A DNA stretch of 64,000 nt from Malus domestica (taxonomy: Eukaryota; Streptophyta; Magnoliopsida; Rosales; Rosaceae): positions 30,567,501-30,631,500 of the forward strand of contig NC_091668.1 in assembly GCF_042453785.1 (NCBI RefSeq), written 5' to 3'. Positions 50,201-61,708 of this stretch are shown piece by piece. The notes below the pieces were generated by a model, which saw only the letters and a program-made list of their open reading frames with translations, was not told where the DNA came from and ran no database searches. A program made the translations under genes and the position numbers. The stretch's first letter is position 1. Each line of letters starts with the position of its first letter.

Positions 50201-53200
50201 TGAACCTGATAAATTAATTTGTGATATTAATGAAAACCAACTCAAGAGGTCGCACTTGGTGCGATGGCAAGTGCCTTCGCCCATGAGCGGTAGGTCTCGG
50301 GTTCGAGACTTGGGAGCAGCCTCTCCATAAAATGGGGATAAGGCTAGCCGACATTCACCTCTCCCAGACCTTGCGTAAAGTGGGAGCCTTGTGCACTGAG
50401 TACGACATTTTTTTTTAATGAAAACCAACTCAAATAGAACTGAGAATACTGTAAGAAACTACTCACTTGTACTTCAAAAGAACATTCTGCTGAAGGATCT
50501 GGATATTTGTTTTAGGTTTTCTCAATGCATAAAGCTTCTGAACAACGAAGTCAAACACCTGTGGAAAGATAGATGTAGACAGATGAAAGCTCATACGTTA
50601 TGAATCTTTTGTAAATGGGATGGATCAAATTAAACATTGGGTTTTTATCACAAATGGTCCCTCATTTTGTTACGCCGAAAATCAATCAATGGAGTCCCTA
50701 ATTTGACCACAGCACACCAGTATAGTCCCTGCTGTCCAAATCCGTCGAAATTTCTGTTAGTTTTCTGACGTGGCAGTGTGGCACACAGAAAACTCACAGA
50801 ACCAATATTTTGATGCCACGTAGACTATACCCAATATTTTGGTCCCTCAATTTGAAAACCAATATTTTGTTGGAAGAACACTAGAATTTACTCCTATATG
50901 GTATATGTTAAGAGGCATTTACTGTTCTGCTGACATAGATCAGGCATGTACAATACGTGAACATACAATAACACAAGCAATTAGATGATCAATATCAGAT
51001 AGTTTATCTGGCAACTCAGGTACCAACCTTGGAAACTGCTTTCTGTCGAAGTTTTTCAAGCTCTGGCTGAACATCTTTTAGGGCTTTTGAAGTTTTAACC
51101 ATAAGATCTATTTCTGCAAACTTGAGCTTCTTACTAAGAATCTCTAAAGTTCTCATATATTCATCATTCACCTGGATAACAATGACACATTGAGCATGTT
51201 AACTGCAATGAAAGAAAGACAACACAACATAATACAAATTCAATGTGCCTACTAAAGAACATGTTAAGTTTCACTTAAGAAATGATTCAGTCGAGATTGT
51301 GAGAAAACATTCTTATCAAGATTATAATGGCACTTATTATCATACACGAACAGAAAAAACGTGAAAAATGATGATATTGCAATTACAAGGAGAAATTTAA
51401 CAATTAAAGGAATAAGATATACCTCGCCTTCAACAATTATGTCTACCATTCTTGGTGGGACTATAATGTCTTCAACAAACTTAGCCAATTTTGATTCCGC
51501 CACCTGTTAAGTGAACATAAACCGGTAATTTATATAAGAAACAAGAAGCTTATGGATAAGAATCAGACCAACTATGTCTACCATTATTTCACCTTAATCA
51601 ATATACGGGCATAACATACCATACTATCTGCTAATCTGGTAAGAAATTTCTATAGATATTATTCCAACAATTTTACAACACAAACAAGCAAGCTACAGAG
51701 GAGCATGCCTCATCAATACTCAAAAGATTAGTTGTTAATTGAACTCAAGAAAAGTGAAAACATAGAGCTTTTTATACAAACAAATGATACCTTGCGATTC
51801 TTAAGCTTCAAACCCATGTCCATAGACTTCTCCTGGAGAATTTTGATGTCTGAACTTATTGAACCAATCTCTGACTGGACAAGGATTCTTGTAAGTATTA
51901 ATGATATTGATATAACATATGTTAAAGGGGAGGATAATTGACAAACAATCCCCTTAAAGTTCTACGATTTTGTTGTATTTATTTAAAGTAGAGTGGGTGA
52001 TTGCATGTTGTGCGGTTTTTTCAGATGATTCCTTGGTATCCAGTCTTGTGCTTATGCTTTTAATAAAAGGAAAACTAACGAAAAATCCAAAAAAACTTCC
52101 CTTTTAATGAAAAGCCCTTTTTAAAGGTATAGTGAAATAGTACCAGGGAAAGGTATAGATGTGGTTTTTCGTTAAAAGTGAACAGTACCAGGAGTGTTTT
52201 GTTAAAACTCCCTTTAATAAAAGCAATTGTTTCAAAATTTTAAAAGAATTATTGAAAAGAAAATAAAAGCTCAATGCAAAAAATAGAAGGTTAAGCAACA
52301 AGACATGAGGAAACCCAATATGAAATTAATAGGCCAAAGTAAAAGGAACTGGAAAAAAAAATGAATATCATTTAAAAGGCATATAATATCTGAAGTTTAT
52401 GTGCTTTTTAGTTCTATCACAGCTGAAATGATGTATTGTTTTTCGAGCATAGTTGTGGGATAAAATAAAAATTTAGAAACCGTTTAAAAGAAACACATAC
52501 TTTATTAATGAAAAAAATGAAAAATAAATACATAAAATGTAAGATGGACAAGAAATCCGTATATCTAACTTAACACCTTCAAAACTCAAACACTGTACAA
52601 TCAAGAAGAATACACTAAATAGAATTTTAGAATATAACTAAAATGAAAAACAAAAGGATTTTTAATGCATTCCCTTTAAATTACTGCGGCAAGTATAACT
52701 AAAATGACTCAAAATACTGATATGGACGACAGTTTTTATTTGGGCAAATATGTTGATGCTAAAGAGTCATCGTTAAATACATTTTCCAGAAACATAAGTG
52801 AGAAGTCAGAAGTCTTTCCATCAATATAAGCAATAGAAGATACAGTCATTGTGTGGGTGAAAGCATGTAATGATTGTAAAACGGCAAAGAAGGGACCAAT
52901 CTACCTGAAATCCACTCAGAAGAGTTTCCATCTGTGACAAAATGCTGTCACAATCACGAATTTGATCATGAAGAGATACTAGATTATCACTTTCTTTAAT
53001 ATAGTCCTGCAGTATTGCAAAAAGGAAGATCCTAACGATCAAATTAATTATTCCCAGAACCCTATCCACTATCTGTATAACATTAATGCAGGAAAGCACA
53101 TGTGAGCCATGGGTAAATGATTTTCAGAAAAAATTAATAACCATGCACCATAAAAGAAGCATTTATGCTGAAAACTGTGAAAACTTGACTGCATCATTTC

Positions 53201-55014
53201 ACACTGCACCAAAACACAACAGGATGGAACCAAAATTTTAACCCTTCATAAATTTGCACAGCATCTTCCAAGAAAAAGGAGTACCTCTTGAAAAGATTTG
53301 AACACATAACAAATGTTTCATAACCAAAACGAGAACAGTTTACCATGATTAAACCTTGTTACAAGGTAAATTTTGTAATCACAAAGCTAAAGGAAGTACA
53401 TATTTCAACAGGAACATTAACACTATCTTATTTGCACATATTTTGCACATATTATGCACACAAGCAAAGCTACTAAAGTGAAACAGTAAAAAGGAACTCT
53501 TATCATAACTCAAAAAAGATATTATTTTACAAGTTAATCTTTTAGACATAAAATGAACTAGGGAATGCACAAAATATGGTAAAGAGAATGTGAGTGACCA
53601 AGAACCTGGATCGAGTCCAATTCAACTTGTCGTATATTGTTCTCAACCCCCTTTGTATGCTCCCGAAATTTTGTGCCTTTAGACAATATGTTCGCAACTA
53701 CCTACATTAGATGATATATAGTCAAAAGATTAATGCATTTTAGTGACCAACACAAGGCAACATATTCCCAACTTTCTACATCAGATTCAGATGATAGATA
53801 GAAGAAATATTGATGCATTGAGTAGTTCATCACAAGTATTAGAGCTAAGAAAGTACAAAGAAATTACTGTATTCACTATTTACACAAACTACACACAACA
53901 TAAGTATAAAAATAGGATAGGAGTCCAACTACATGAATCCTTATGAACTAACTAGCTTATTTTCAAAAAATAAATAAAATCATATGCATTCTCTGACCAG
54001 GAAAAAATTACTTCTAGGCATTACATGTGTCATGATTTCATATGCTTCTCCTTAGTAGCATGCAACGAAACGGATAATTACATTTTAGAACATTTCACTA
54101 GAACAAACCATATTCACAAAACAAAGAGAAAAGACCATTCTCTCTTATCACAACAAACATAAAACCAATTAAAAGAAATACAATGAAACCATGTATTAGA
54201 GCATTAAATAGCATAGAAACTTAAATCTTACTCACATCATCATGTTTACATTCTTCCAATTCTTGTTGCAGTCCTTCTAACGATATATCATCAGTGCTGA
54301 GAGGAGAAGGAAAAGTTACGATGGAATCATTACCAAGATGATGCACTCAAACTATATCTTGCAATTCTAGAATATTTATTCCATTAGTTATCAACATACT
54401 CAGCATAACATGTGGCGCCGCACATGCATTTCAAGTAATCAATTTAATTTTGCACGCGTAAACCTCTCCTAATTTCGATACACAGATAATAAAAATAAAA
54501 AGTTCCATACAGTTCCTCTGCAGGCATGTTTATCACAGTACTTGTAAAAACAGCCCTGTCAACATACATCATACATGATAGTCTGTGTCATCGTGTCTAT
54601 GGTAGTCTGTGTCATCGTGTCTATGGGTTAGAAATTTGTTTGTGTGCGTGGCATTACTCATACATGGGTGAAGACTGATTCCTAGTGTAGTATCCGATAG
54701 CTGTTAGCCAAAATTTGACAATGTGAATTCAATTTATCAACTATGTAGAAATTCGAAAGAAGCATATACCTGCTTGCATCCTCCTCAACAATCAAGTCCC
54801 CAACAAATGCACCCAAATCGAAAACCGCTTTCTGAGCATCATCATTGCTCACATCATAAAACTGACCCTACAAGCACGCACGCACGAAGCCCGCTAAATC
54901 GTAATTTAACACAATATTTGTAAAATTAGGAAACAGATCATTCTAATTAAGCTCTTGCTTCACCAAATTGAGCAATGTAAGGTTTACCTCTTCGTTGCTT
55001 GCAACATAAGTCAT
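44207..55014 (-). CDS. VPS52: VPS52, GARP complex subunit (POK-like)
   Basis: Twenty minus-strand exons give 709 residues, close to Arabidopsis VPS52/POK: 54988-55014, 54770-54867, 54236-54296, 53606-53701, 52905-53006, 51791-51874, 51423-51503, 51028-51171, 50467-50558, 49453-49534, 47662-47844, 46790-46905, 46627-46685, 46304-46404, 46158-46208, 45511-45690, 45287-45421, 45035-45109, 44671-44728, 44207-44511. Every junction is GT-AG and in frame. VPS52 is part of the GARP tether for endosome-to-TGN retrograde transport; in Arabidopsis it is needed for pollen tube growth. Visible: acidic N-terminus, helical/coiled region with SDNLVSLHDQIRDCDSILSQ and KLAKFVEDIIVPPRM, AHFRAYIQALEKLQLDIA, FSRGREPLKNRSAVFALGER, MSRRRIPCLDSYLDK, and the C-terminus DLVSISSIMYEIRKYSRTF. 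The introns hold a SINE with target duplication, an inverted SINE pair, a hAT-like MITE and a partial exon duplication. Confidence 0.95.
45644..46119 (-). repeat. Intronic tandem duplication including part of VPS52 exon 16
   Basis: A unit of about 240 bp (45644-45880) is repeated at 45881-46119 with roughly 85-90 percent identity by eye. The gene-proximal copy covers the first part of exon 16 and the adjacent intron. The other copy carries a duplicate exon start: acceptor ...gtcaatatt, then codons for VNINLWPR and VFDLHLH, but continues into unrelated sequence and lacks the rest of the exon. The inserted copy sits in the intron between exons 15 and 16. Confidence 0.8.
48065..48430. mobile_element. 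Inverted pair of tRNA-derived SINE fragments
   Basis: Plus-strand copy at about 48065-48240: ccttggcacaatggaaaggt (A-box-like), ttgctcctttgtgaccaaaa, tgggctcaagtcgtggaaac (B-box-like), agcctctttacaa. A minus-strand copy at about 48300-48436 has the mirror image: gttgcgcc end, gtgacccaaaggtcacgggt, caagtcatggaaacagcctc, then the tail with gctccc. They share the same family and face each other, separated by a short spacer in a VPS52 intron. Confidence 0.65.
48678..49381. mobile_element. hAT-like MITE with 8-bp target duplication
   Basis: Ends CATAGTTGCCGGATTCGG and (reverse complement) CATAGTTTCCGGATACGG form TIRs. The flanks are GTTCATCT and GTTCATTT, an 8-bp duplication with one change, typical of hAT elements. 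About 704 bp, AT-rich middle, no transposase. Near the right end the phrase atcatactgtctatgtg.ccctctgac occurs twice in tandem. It lies in the intron between VPS52 exons 10 and 11. Confidence 0.75.
50249..50419 (+). mobile_element. Au-like SINE in a VPS52 intron
   Basis: cgcacttggtgcgatggcaa (A box), ggttcgagac (B box), gccgacattcacctctccca and the end ccttgtgcactgagtacgac with a T tail. It is flanked by perfect copies of aatgaaaaccaactcaa (50229-50245 before, 50419-50435 after), so insertion and its exact borders are clear. It is inserted antisense to VPS52, in the intron between exons 9 and 10, about 30 bp from exon 9. Confidence 0.9.
52066..52217. mobile_element. MITE-like repeat, family M1 copy 3
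   Basis: Shares gaaaactaacgaaaaatcc, ccacat/atgtggtttttcgttaaa and cagtacc.gg phrases with copies at 19651 and 33261. Both arms here read as inverted copies of one another (aaaagcccttttt and ggagtgttttgttaaaactccc). In a VPS52 intron. Confidence 0.5.
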
Positions 55015-55600
55015 GTTGATTGTTCTGTGCAAGTGGTTGGCAAATCCAATCGATCCGCCACTGAAGATTCGATGACAATGTAAAATCGTTTTTCCGAATT
55101 GATAATTGCTGATCGTCTCTAGGCCATTGCTATGGCGGCAATGCCGAGTATTCCCGCGACGGAGAAGGGTGGGTCTCAGTATACACTGATTTCACAGGAG
55201 CTTGACCGGAAACAAAGCTCGGCGACGGAGAGGATCTCAATTCCTGTAGGGATCCGTGAAATCGGGATTTAGAAAGAAACCAGATCACAAATTAAGAGCG
55301 AGAAAGAAGAAGGAAACAAAGCTCCGACGATGACGACGACGACGAAGAATAAGAGACTGAACTGTAACAATGGGGGAGGATATGAGCAATAAGTCGATTT
55401 GCAAGTCGCTCTGATCCTCTCTGAAGGATGAACCTGCAACTGGGGCTGGTTGCCCGGGTTGGAAGGGTAACCCAACCTTTTACAATTCGGGCGGGTCTCC
55501 GGGTCGGGTTTGATTGGGTTGGATATAAAAATATGAACCCCAGCCCAAGTCAATGTAAGTCCGGTTTTCAAAGGAAAATAATGTCTCCAAGCAATCAAGA
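55015..55600. other. VPS52 leader and proximal promoter region
   Basis: No coding sequence. The first part includes gacgatgacgacgacgacg (about 55325-55345), a short GAC repeat, probably in the VPS52 5' UTR or nearby. No TATA box was identified. Confidence 0.4.
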
Positions 55601-55603
55601 TGA

Positions 55604-55831
55604 TTATTTTACCAAAATGTCCTCGATAACAGTCTTGCGGCGCCATGTCATCGAGCATTTATCCAAAATTACATTGATAACCCCAGCTTTGACATCACCC
55701 TCTACCCAAATGTCTAGGAGATTCCTTCGAGACGCAAACTTGAAAGCATCCATGAGAGTAGCCAGCCACCTCTGCCACCAGAATTGTGGTTGAGGCAAGA
55801 TTTTTGGTGCAACAAAAATAGGATTCCCCAA
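55604..55831 (-). pseudogene. Possible RNase H-like retroelement fragment
   Basis: A 75-residue minus-strand frame ends in LLDIWVEGDVKAGVINVILDKCSMTW and KTVIEDILV. The pattern VEGD.K.V...I followed by W...T.IEDI is typical of the C-terminal half of the RNase H-like domain found in plant non-LTR retroelements and domesticated copies. Only this short piece is present. Tentative. Confidence 0.35.
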
Positions 55832-58000
55832 CTCATCTCTTAATACAGACCCACCACATAATAGTTAAAAACAAGACCCATCAAAATTAATTATAAAAAT
55901 ATTGTTGAGTTTCAAAAGTACTTGAAGTGCAGTTTGAAATAAGCACTCAGTTATGTGCTTCTTATTTGTTACTTTAAAGATTATAATTGTTTGAACCAAA
56001 TTTGCGCACATCTGTATACAACTGAGTTACACTCCGGAAAACTTGTAAACAAGAACAAACAACGGTAAAGAGCCTTGCTACCAATGGGATACCGGTCAAT
56101 CAAGTCAGTAAAGAAATTAGAACTCAAGCAATAGACTGAGAGCATATTATGGAACACCCTTCACGTTCACCCTAGGGAGTATTTGTATTAGCTGAGAAGG
56201 GTCCTTATGACGATAATAATACATCATTAATCGAGAGTCATAAACTCTTAAAAGCAATATACGAGTATATTTCCTTGTTAAAAATGGTTGATCTTATCTC
56301 GCGATGCACGTCGTTCTCTTTATAATTTGTGCACAAGGAATTATAGGAGCAAATGAAAACTCAAAAGTAAATTTGTGCATGAGTTGGTAAGCGGTGTTCA
56401 AAAATGGTGTACCATTTTGAAATCAACCTTATACTTTGCAGGAGAGTGCTATGAACATTTGCATTTATCGTGAAATTTGGATTTTCTCACTCCTTAAAAT
56501 GTCCATGTCACTTTTCCAAACCGACTTCCATTCTCAGGAGGTTTTTGGAGGAGGAGAAACTCCGGCGAGGTGAGACGGAGGAAGCCGGCACAAATTGAAT
56601 GTGGATGAGGCATGGAATGAAGACCTTAGGTTATGAGGCGTAGGAGCAATGGTTAGAGATGACCATGGACATTTTGTTTCAGGCTTTGTTAAAAAGTACA
56701 ACCATGTCTCATCTCAGCTTCAAGTTGAAGCTTTGGCTGCCATCGAAGGTCTGGTGTTAGCGTTAAAAATGGGTTTACATAATCTAAATTTCGAGAGTAA
56801 CTTTATCTAGATTATTATAACGTTGAAGGATATGTCACTCAATTTGTGTTTCATTGGACCTATTGTGGAAGATGCATAGCATCTAATATCTACAATTATT
56901 GGAGTAACTTTTACCCATGTATGCCGCCAAGCAATAATGTTACTTATTGTTTAGCTCGTTAGGCAATTTACCATGACTTGTTTAACTATTTTGAGAATCT
57001 CCAAAACTCGTTTTAGATTTAAAATTTGACGAGTATATCAATTAGTTGCTTGTGTGGTGGAAATTTTTTGTACTAATGACGTTTTTCCTTATTGAAATCT
57101 ATCGTCGTACCTAAAAAAAAAATGTTGTCTAATGATTATTTTTCTTACTTGTAAATAAGAGGTTTTCCATTCAATTCTCATCGATATTGAGTTCAAACCA
57201 AATTATTAGACCTACTGGTAAAACTCAAATTTTAGGTTATAAACCTACCTCAACTTACTCAAACCCTTGAGACAAATATGAGTTAAAGCCTAAAACTCAT
57301 TTATGAGGCAAATTTAGCTCATGATTCCTCTTAAGTTCTTGGGGATGCTTAACCATATATGTGTATTTTTTTAGGTTTATATTTATAAATTTATTGAATA
57401 CAAAAAAAATTATTTTATGTATCTCATATTCTTTCGTAGAGTTGCATGAGTTTATAATTTAGTGATTTTTCAATATTTATCAGAATCTAAATATTTTTGA
57501 GTTAAAATGTTCATAATTAAATTAATAGTCTACATAATTTTTTTTAAAAATTATTTTAAGAAAAAAAATTATAAATTCATTCTTTAACCAAAGGTGTTAC
57601 GTTTTTTTGACAAAAAAATGTGTAGAGGAGACTTGAGATCTACCGCCCAATTTCCTGAAGACATTGTCGTCAACAGAAAGAAAGATTAAAAAAAGCGGAG
57701 GCAGATTCTCTGCCCGTCTGTTTGGGTGTGATTTTTATTCATTCTTATTTTATATAGTTACTTAGATCACGTTAATATTTATATTAATTTTTTATAGAAA
57801 TAATATAATAAAAAATAATAAGAATATAAATTGTTAATATAATTTAACCGTGACCGTACAATTAAAAAAAGATGAAAAGAACATCCAAACAAGACGAGGC
57901 AGACAATCTGCCTCCAAAAAAAACCCTCACCGTAAACGCCGCCACGAGACTGCCACGTAGGCTCGAGAAGAAGCCGAAGCAAGCCTATTCAGTTCTCGAA
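55832..58000. other. Intergenic DNA with an RNase H relic
   Basis: Apart from the relic at 56600-57020 (separate entry), the stretch is AT-rich and gene-free. 57118-57205 carries another copy of the dispersed repeat family (ttcttacttgtaaataagaggt). 57900-58000 is the GC-richer proximal promoter of the seven-pass gene, with cgccacgagactgccacgtag including an ACGT core. Confidence 0.45.
56600..57020 (+). pseudogene. RNase H-like domain relic (non-LTR type)
   Basis: From about 56638 the plus strand reads VGAMVRDDHGHFVSGFVKKY, then VSSQLQVEALAAIEGLVLAL and NLNFESNF before a stop. This is the RNase H-like domain of plant LINE/DUF4283-type polyproteins (first Asp region replaced upstream, Glu in VEALAA, and the E/D.. 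of FESN). Several stops follow (TLKDMSLNLCFIGPIVEDA with a stop, then VTFTHVCRQA). The frame is broken, so it is a relic. No reverse transcriptase is nearby. Confidence 0.6.
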
Positions 58001-59642
58001 CCATGAGGCTCGGACGACACAGCTGGAAACAGCCTGTCACCAACAAAGTCCCACTCACCTATTCCCCTAAAGTGCGCTCTCTCTCTCTCTCTCTCTCTCG
58101 CCCTCCTTCCCTTCTGTTTCCTTCTGTCTCCCCATCTCTTCCTCTCTCTCTGCAAGTTAGGGTTTTCTGATTTTTTTGTCCGATTCTGCAATTCTGGGTT
58201 CGGCTTCACCAGATCACGATTCTCGCCTCTGTAAGATCTCGATTGATCTCCCTTTTGCTTTAATTCGTACTAATTTTTGTTCTTGCTATAGTTTCTTGAA
58301 TTTGGGGGTTTCTATCATCTTGGCTGCCCTATTTATGGTATTCTAAATTCTTCTAATTTTTCTGGGTGTAGTTATTTTATGGTCAATTTTGTTTTCTTGT
58401 AATATCTTCATGAAAGGATTTGGAATATAATGTCTGTGCAAGGTTTATTTTGAATTTTATTTTAATGTTTATGGACTGTTTGGTTGCTGAGAAATGGTAG
58501 GAATTGAAGAAAAACTAGATTATAAATTTAAACTGTATATTCCAGTTTTTGGGTCTTTTACAATGGATGTTAAATAAATGAATAACCTTATACTTCCTGG
58601 TTTGAGTTTTATTTGCTGATTGATCTTGTTTTTTTATTTTTTTTATTTTTTATGATTCGTTTGCGCGTCAATATAGCTCGATAGAATATCAGTAACGTCC
58701 TAGAGTGAGATGCAATCCTGTGATTTTTGTCGGAGTATAAGCGTTTGAGCAAATGCTGTTTTGTTAGAATAGAGGTATTGTTGTTTGACTGATAATTTGT
58801 ACGCTTTAAAAGCACATCAATCGCGCAAAAGTAGTTCTCACAATGTCGAGGGAAGTATGTCGCGTAAACGATGTAAATTCCACCCCTGCTGCTTCTCTTT
58901 GAATCTGGAATCTACTGATCTCTCCTATTACAAAGAGTAGATATTTGAACGGGTGCACGCCCACTTTGACTTGGTCAAGTCATTGGTCAAGTGTGCGCTA
59001 TTGATAATTTGTGGAATCTGGATGCAGAAAATTATCTGTTGTACTAATTTTTTCATGCAAAATTGGTACTTGCGAGATCTGACAAATTCGTAGAATCTGT
59101 AATCCCTTATTATTTGCCCCAAGTAAAAAGTAGTTTTCATGTTTCCTCTTTAAGTGTTCTGCACTTCTCCGTATGATGCTTTGACAATCTTACATGAGGC
59201 TGGTTATGTGTCACCTTTTTATCTTTTCTTTTGGGTATAAGAATTATAATTTTTATTGGTGCAGCTTTTTGTTTAATTAAAGTTTAAGTTATCTAAGTCC
59301 TGTTGATTATGACCATAACTTTTTATATTTTTTCAATCTTTGGAGATCCTTGTGTGATCATGGTTTTCTTCCATCTTTGTTGCAGTTGTGTGGGTCACGA
59401 TATCAACCTAAGAGCCCAACATTGTTCAGATAGTGTTGGTGCTATATGGTTGTTCAGGGAATGTCTCGGAAACATCAACTTCAGTAATAGATATATCCAT
59501 GAATTCGATGAGAATCTTCTGGTATTACTATTTAAACTGCTTTGGTAGTTTTCGTTAATTCTGAGAAGGAAGCGTTTACACTACCAGAGGATCATCGTAT
59601 CCATGCTGGCAGATAGCATGCGTGGAATCTGTGCTTCGGGTA
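58001..59642 (+). other. Leader of the seven-pass gene, with likely 5' UTR intron
   Basis: A CT microsatellite (58077-58100) and agttagggttttctg lead to a donor (cgcctct|gtaagatc) near 58229. A plausible acceptor (ttgttgcag|ttgtgtggg) lies at about 59385. The intron of about 1.15 kb would leave a leader of 250 bases before the ATG. Two out-of-frame ATGs (59603, 59618) precede the main start. Confidence 0.5.
58077..58100. repeat. CT microsatellite in a leader region
   Basis: About eleven CT units in the probable 5' UTR of the seven-pass membrane protein gene. Confidence 0.9.
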
Positions 59643-60863
59643 ATGCCCCTGACGAGAATTGCTGCCGATACACTCGGTGTGTTGACCATATGTCTAGTTG
59701 CCCTCTTGACCCTTCTTGGTCTCTTCTGCATTATTTACCTGTTTTACTTTCGCTCTCGCATTCATAATCAGGGTTTTATTCAGCTGAGTTATTTCAGTGG
59801 CCCTTGGATTATCCGAATCACTTTCATCTTGTTTGCAACCTGGTGGGGTTTTGGTGAAGTTGTCCGTTTAAGTCTGTTGAGACGTCAGGGGAGAGTGTTG
59901 AACGCCCTTAACTTCAAATGGCAGGAGAATCTTTGCAAGTGTTACATTGTCTCAAACCTTGGGTTTGCGGAACCATGCCTATTCCTGACCCTTGTGTTCC
60001 TACTTCGTGCGCCTTTGCAGACAATGGAGTCAGGAATTCTAAGCCGAAAGTGGAATGGGAAAACAGCTGGTTACATTCTTTTCTTTTGCCTCCCATTGGT
60101 TGCTCTTCAGCTCTTTGTTATTTTAATTGGACCCGAACTCCACAAGAAAGACAGTTTACATAAATTGCCTGACTACTTCACAAGTACAGTGAACAAGACT
60201 GATCATGTTGCCTTCTGCACTTACCCTTTGCTGAGCACCATCGTGCTTGGGATTTTTGCCATCATTCTAACTGCCTACTTGTTTTGGCTTGGAAGGCGGA
60301 TTTTAAAATTGGTCATCAACAAAGGTCTGCAGAAGAGAGTTTATACATTGATATTCTCGGTTTCAAGTTTCCTTCCGTTAAGAGTTACTTTGCTTGGTTT
60401 CTCTGTTTTATCTAAACCAGAGCACGTTCAGTTTGAAGTTCTTGCTTTCTTGGCGTTTCTTGCACTTTTATGTTGTGCTGGGGTGTGTATATGCATGCTT
60501 GTTTACTGCCCAGTTGCGGATTCTTTAGCCCTTGGGAGTTTACAGGACTTGGAGAGTAGGAGAGTTAATGATGATCAGAATGACACCATTTCTCTCATTG
60601 CTAACCAGAGTCATATGGAGGAAAGTTCTGGAATCAGCCCTTGTAGAGACTCCGATGTATCAGCCAAGCGTGGATCAATTTCTTTTCGTACTATGGAAAA
60701 GGAGGAGGGTTCTTCTAGGGTACCCTTCGTGGAACTGAGCCTCTTCTCTCCTAGTCGAGATGCATCACCCCCAGATTCGCCTCCGCTCCTTGGCTGGCCT
60801 ATGCGTCCCCATCCATCGTCTCAGTCACCGGTCGTTCAAGTTCATCGAACCGCAGCTAGATAG
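59643..60863 (+). CDS. Plant-specific seven-pass membrane protein, function unknown
   Basis: An intact 406-residue coding region without introns. The start at 59643 (MPLTRIAADTLGVLTICLV) is the first in-frame ATG after a stop at 59562. Seven hydrophobic spans are visible: about 10-35, 51-73, 100-125, 140-165, 190-225, 235-260 and 265-290, each rich in Leu, Ile and Phe. Conserved-looking charged or polar loop motifs include GPWIIRITF, WWGFGEVVRLSLLRR and NLGFAEPCLFL. A cytosolic Ser/Pro-rich tail of about 110 residues follows (PPDSPPLLGWPMRP near the end). I recall a small family of uncharacterised plant proteins of this layout, but cannot give a function; it is not an obvious transporter or known receptor. 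The downstream region contains two related TIR elements. Confidence 0.8.
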   Translation: MPLTRIAADTLGVLTICLVALLTLLGLFCIIYLFYFRSRIHNQGFIQLSYFSGPWIIRITFILFATWWGFGEVVRLSLLRRQGRVLNALNFKWQENLCKCYIVSNLGFAEPCLFLTLVFLLRAPLQTMESGILSRKWNGKTAGYILFFCLPLVALQLFVILIGPELHKKDSLHKLPDYFTSTVNKTDHVAFCTYPLLSTIVLGIFAIILTAYLFWLGRRILKLVINKGLQKRVYTLIFSVSSFLPLRVTLLGFSVLSKPEHVQFEVLAFLAFLALLCCAGVCICMLVYCPVADSLALGSLQDLESRRVNDDQNDTISLIANQSHMEESSGISPCRDSDVSAKRGSISFRTMEKEEGSSRVPFVELSLFSPSRDASPPDSPPLLGWPMRPHPSSQSPVVQVHRTAAR

Positions 60864-61137
60864 AAGCATGTAGCCGCAACTGAATTCGCCTGGTCAATAT
60901 CAATATCAATTTTGTGGTAAAGAAAAAACACTGATTGTAAAGGGTTTAGATTTTTGAATAAGGATTTTTATTCTTGGTTTGTTTTTTGTTTTTCTAGTTT
61001 TCTTCAGATTAGTGATGGGTTTTCGCTTGCTTGATCGAATGCATGTTATGATCTCTCTCTTATTCTCCTCTACTATTTTTTATAACCATCTTCTAGTTTC
61101 CTGCAAGTTCCAAGTTTGCATGAGATCTAATTGCCAA

Positions 61138-61349
61138 CAGGATCCTCTCCGGATCCTTTTAGTGAGGATCCTGAGATCCGTAAATTGTGTTCGTTCATCG
61201 TATATCGTGCAGTCAGTTTTTGATAAGTACTGTTTATGTATTTTTAAATAAAAATATTTAAAATGATTTCTGACTGTACGATGTACGATAAACGGACATA
61301 ATTCACGGATCTTCAGGATTCTCGTTAAAAGGATTTGGCGAGGATCCGG
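61138..61349. mobile_element. TIR element, family M2 copy 1
   Basis: Left: aggatcctctccggatcctt, later gatccgtaaattgtgttcgt and tcgtatatcgtgcagtca. Right: tgactgtacgatgtacgata, aacggacataattcacggat and ttggcgaggatccgg. The arms are inverted copies over about 90 bp around an AT-rich loop. Non-coding. The same family occurs at about 61709-61925. Confidence 0.7.
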
Positions 61350-61399
61350 ACTCATCTAATTGTATTTTGATGTCGGATTTGACGCTTATCATTCTTCTA

Positions 61400-61690
61400 T
61401 CTTTTTTGGCCGCTGCGTCATTGATTGGCACTTCGAAGCACAAACTGCGAAGTGAGTTGATGTAGAAGAGCAAGAAGTTACGGACGACATGGACAATTGC
61501 ATTCCACAACCCAACACTCCTGCAGTAATAAGATTAACCGCATTCAAAGAATCGGATTTCCACCACCAACGGAACAAAACTCGCTGTGGATGCGACATCG
61601 ATCCCAACCTTCGGTGCAAAGAGTTGTGTTGCCAAAATCGAAATCAACGAGGGAACTGTCTTTGCAAATGCCAGCCCACATAACGAGTCA
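61400..61690 (-). pseudogene. Possible RNase H-like fragment between two TIR elements
   Basis: Minus-strand frames read VVEIRFFEC in one frame and DSLNAVNLITAGVL and IVHVVRNFLLFYINSLRSLCFEVPINDAA in others. The order E/D.DS....NLI, then HV....L....INSLRSL.FE....ND.A resembles the C-terminal half of the RNase H-like domain, as at 55604 and 56600. Frameshifts are present. Tentative. Confidence 0.35.
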
Positions 61691-61708
61691 TGAACTACCA
61701 CTGACAAA

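Noticed and set aside
59622-59642. Start of the seven-pass protein at 59622
   Set aside because: The codon there is GTG; the first in-frame ATG is at 59643.
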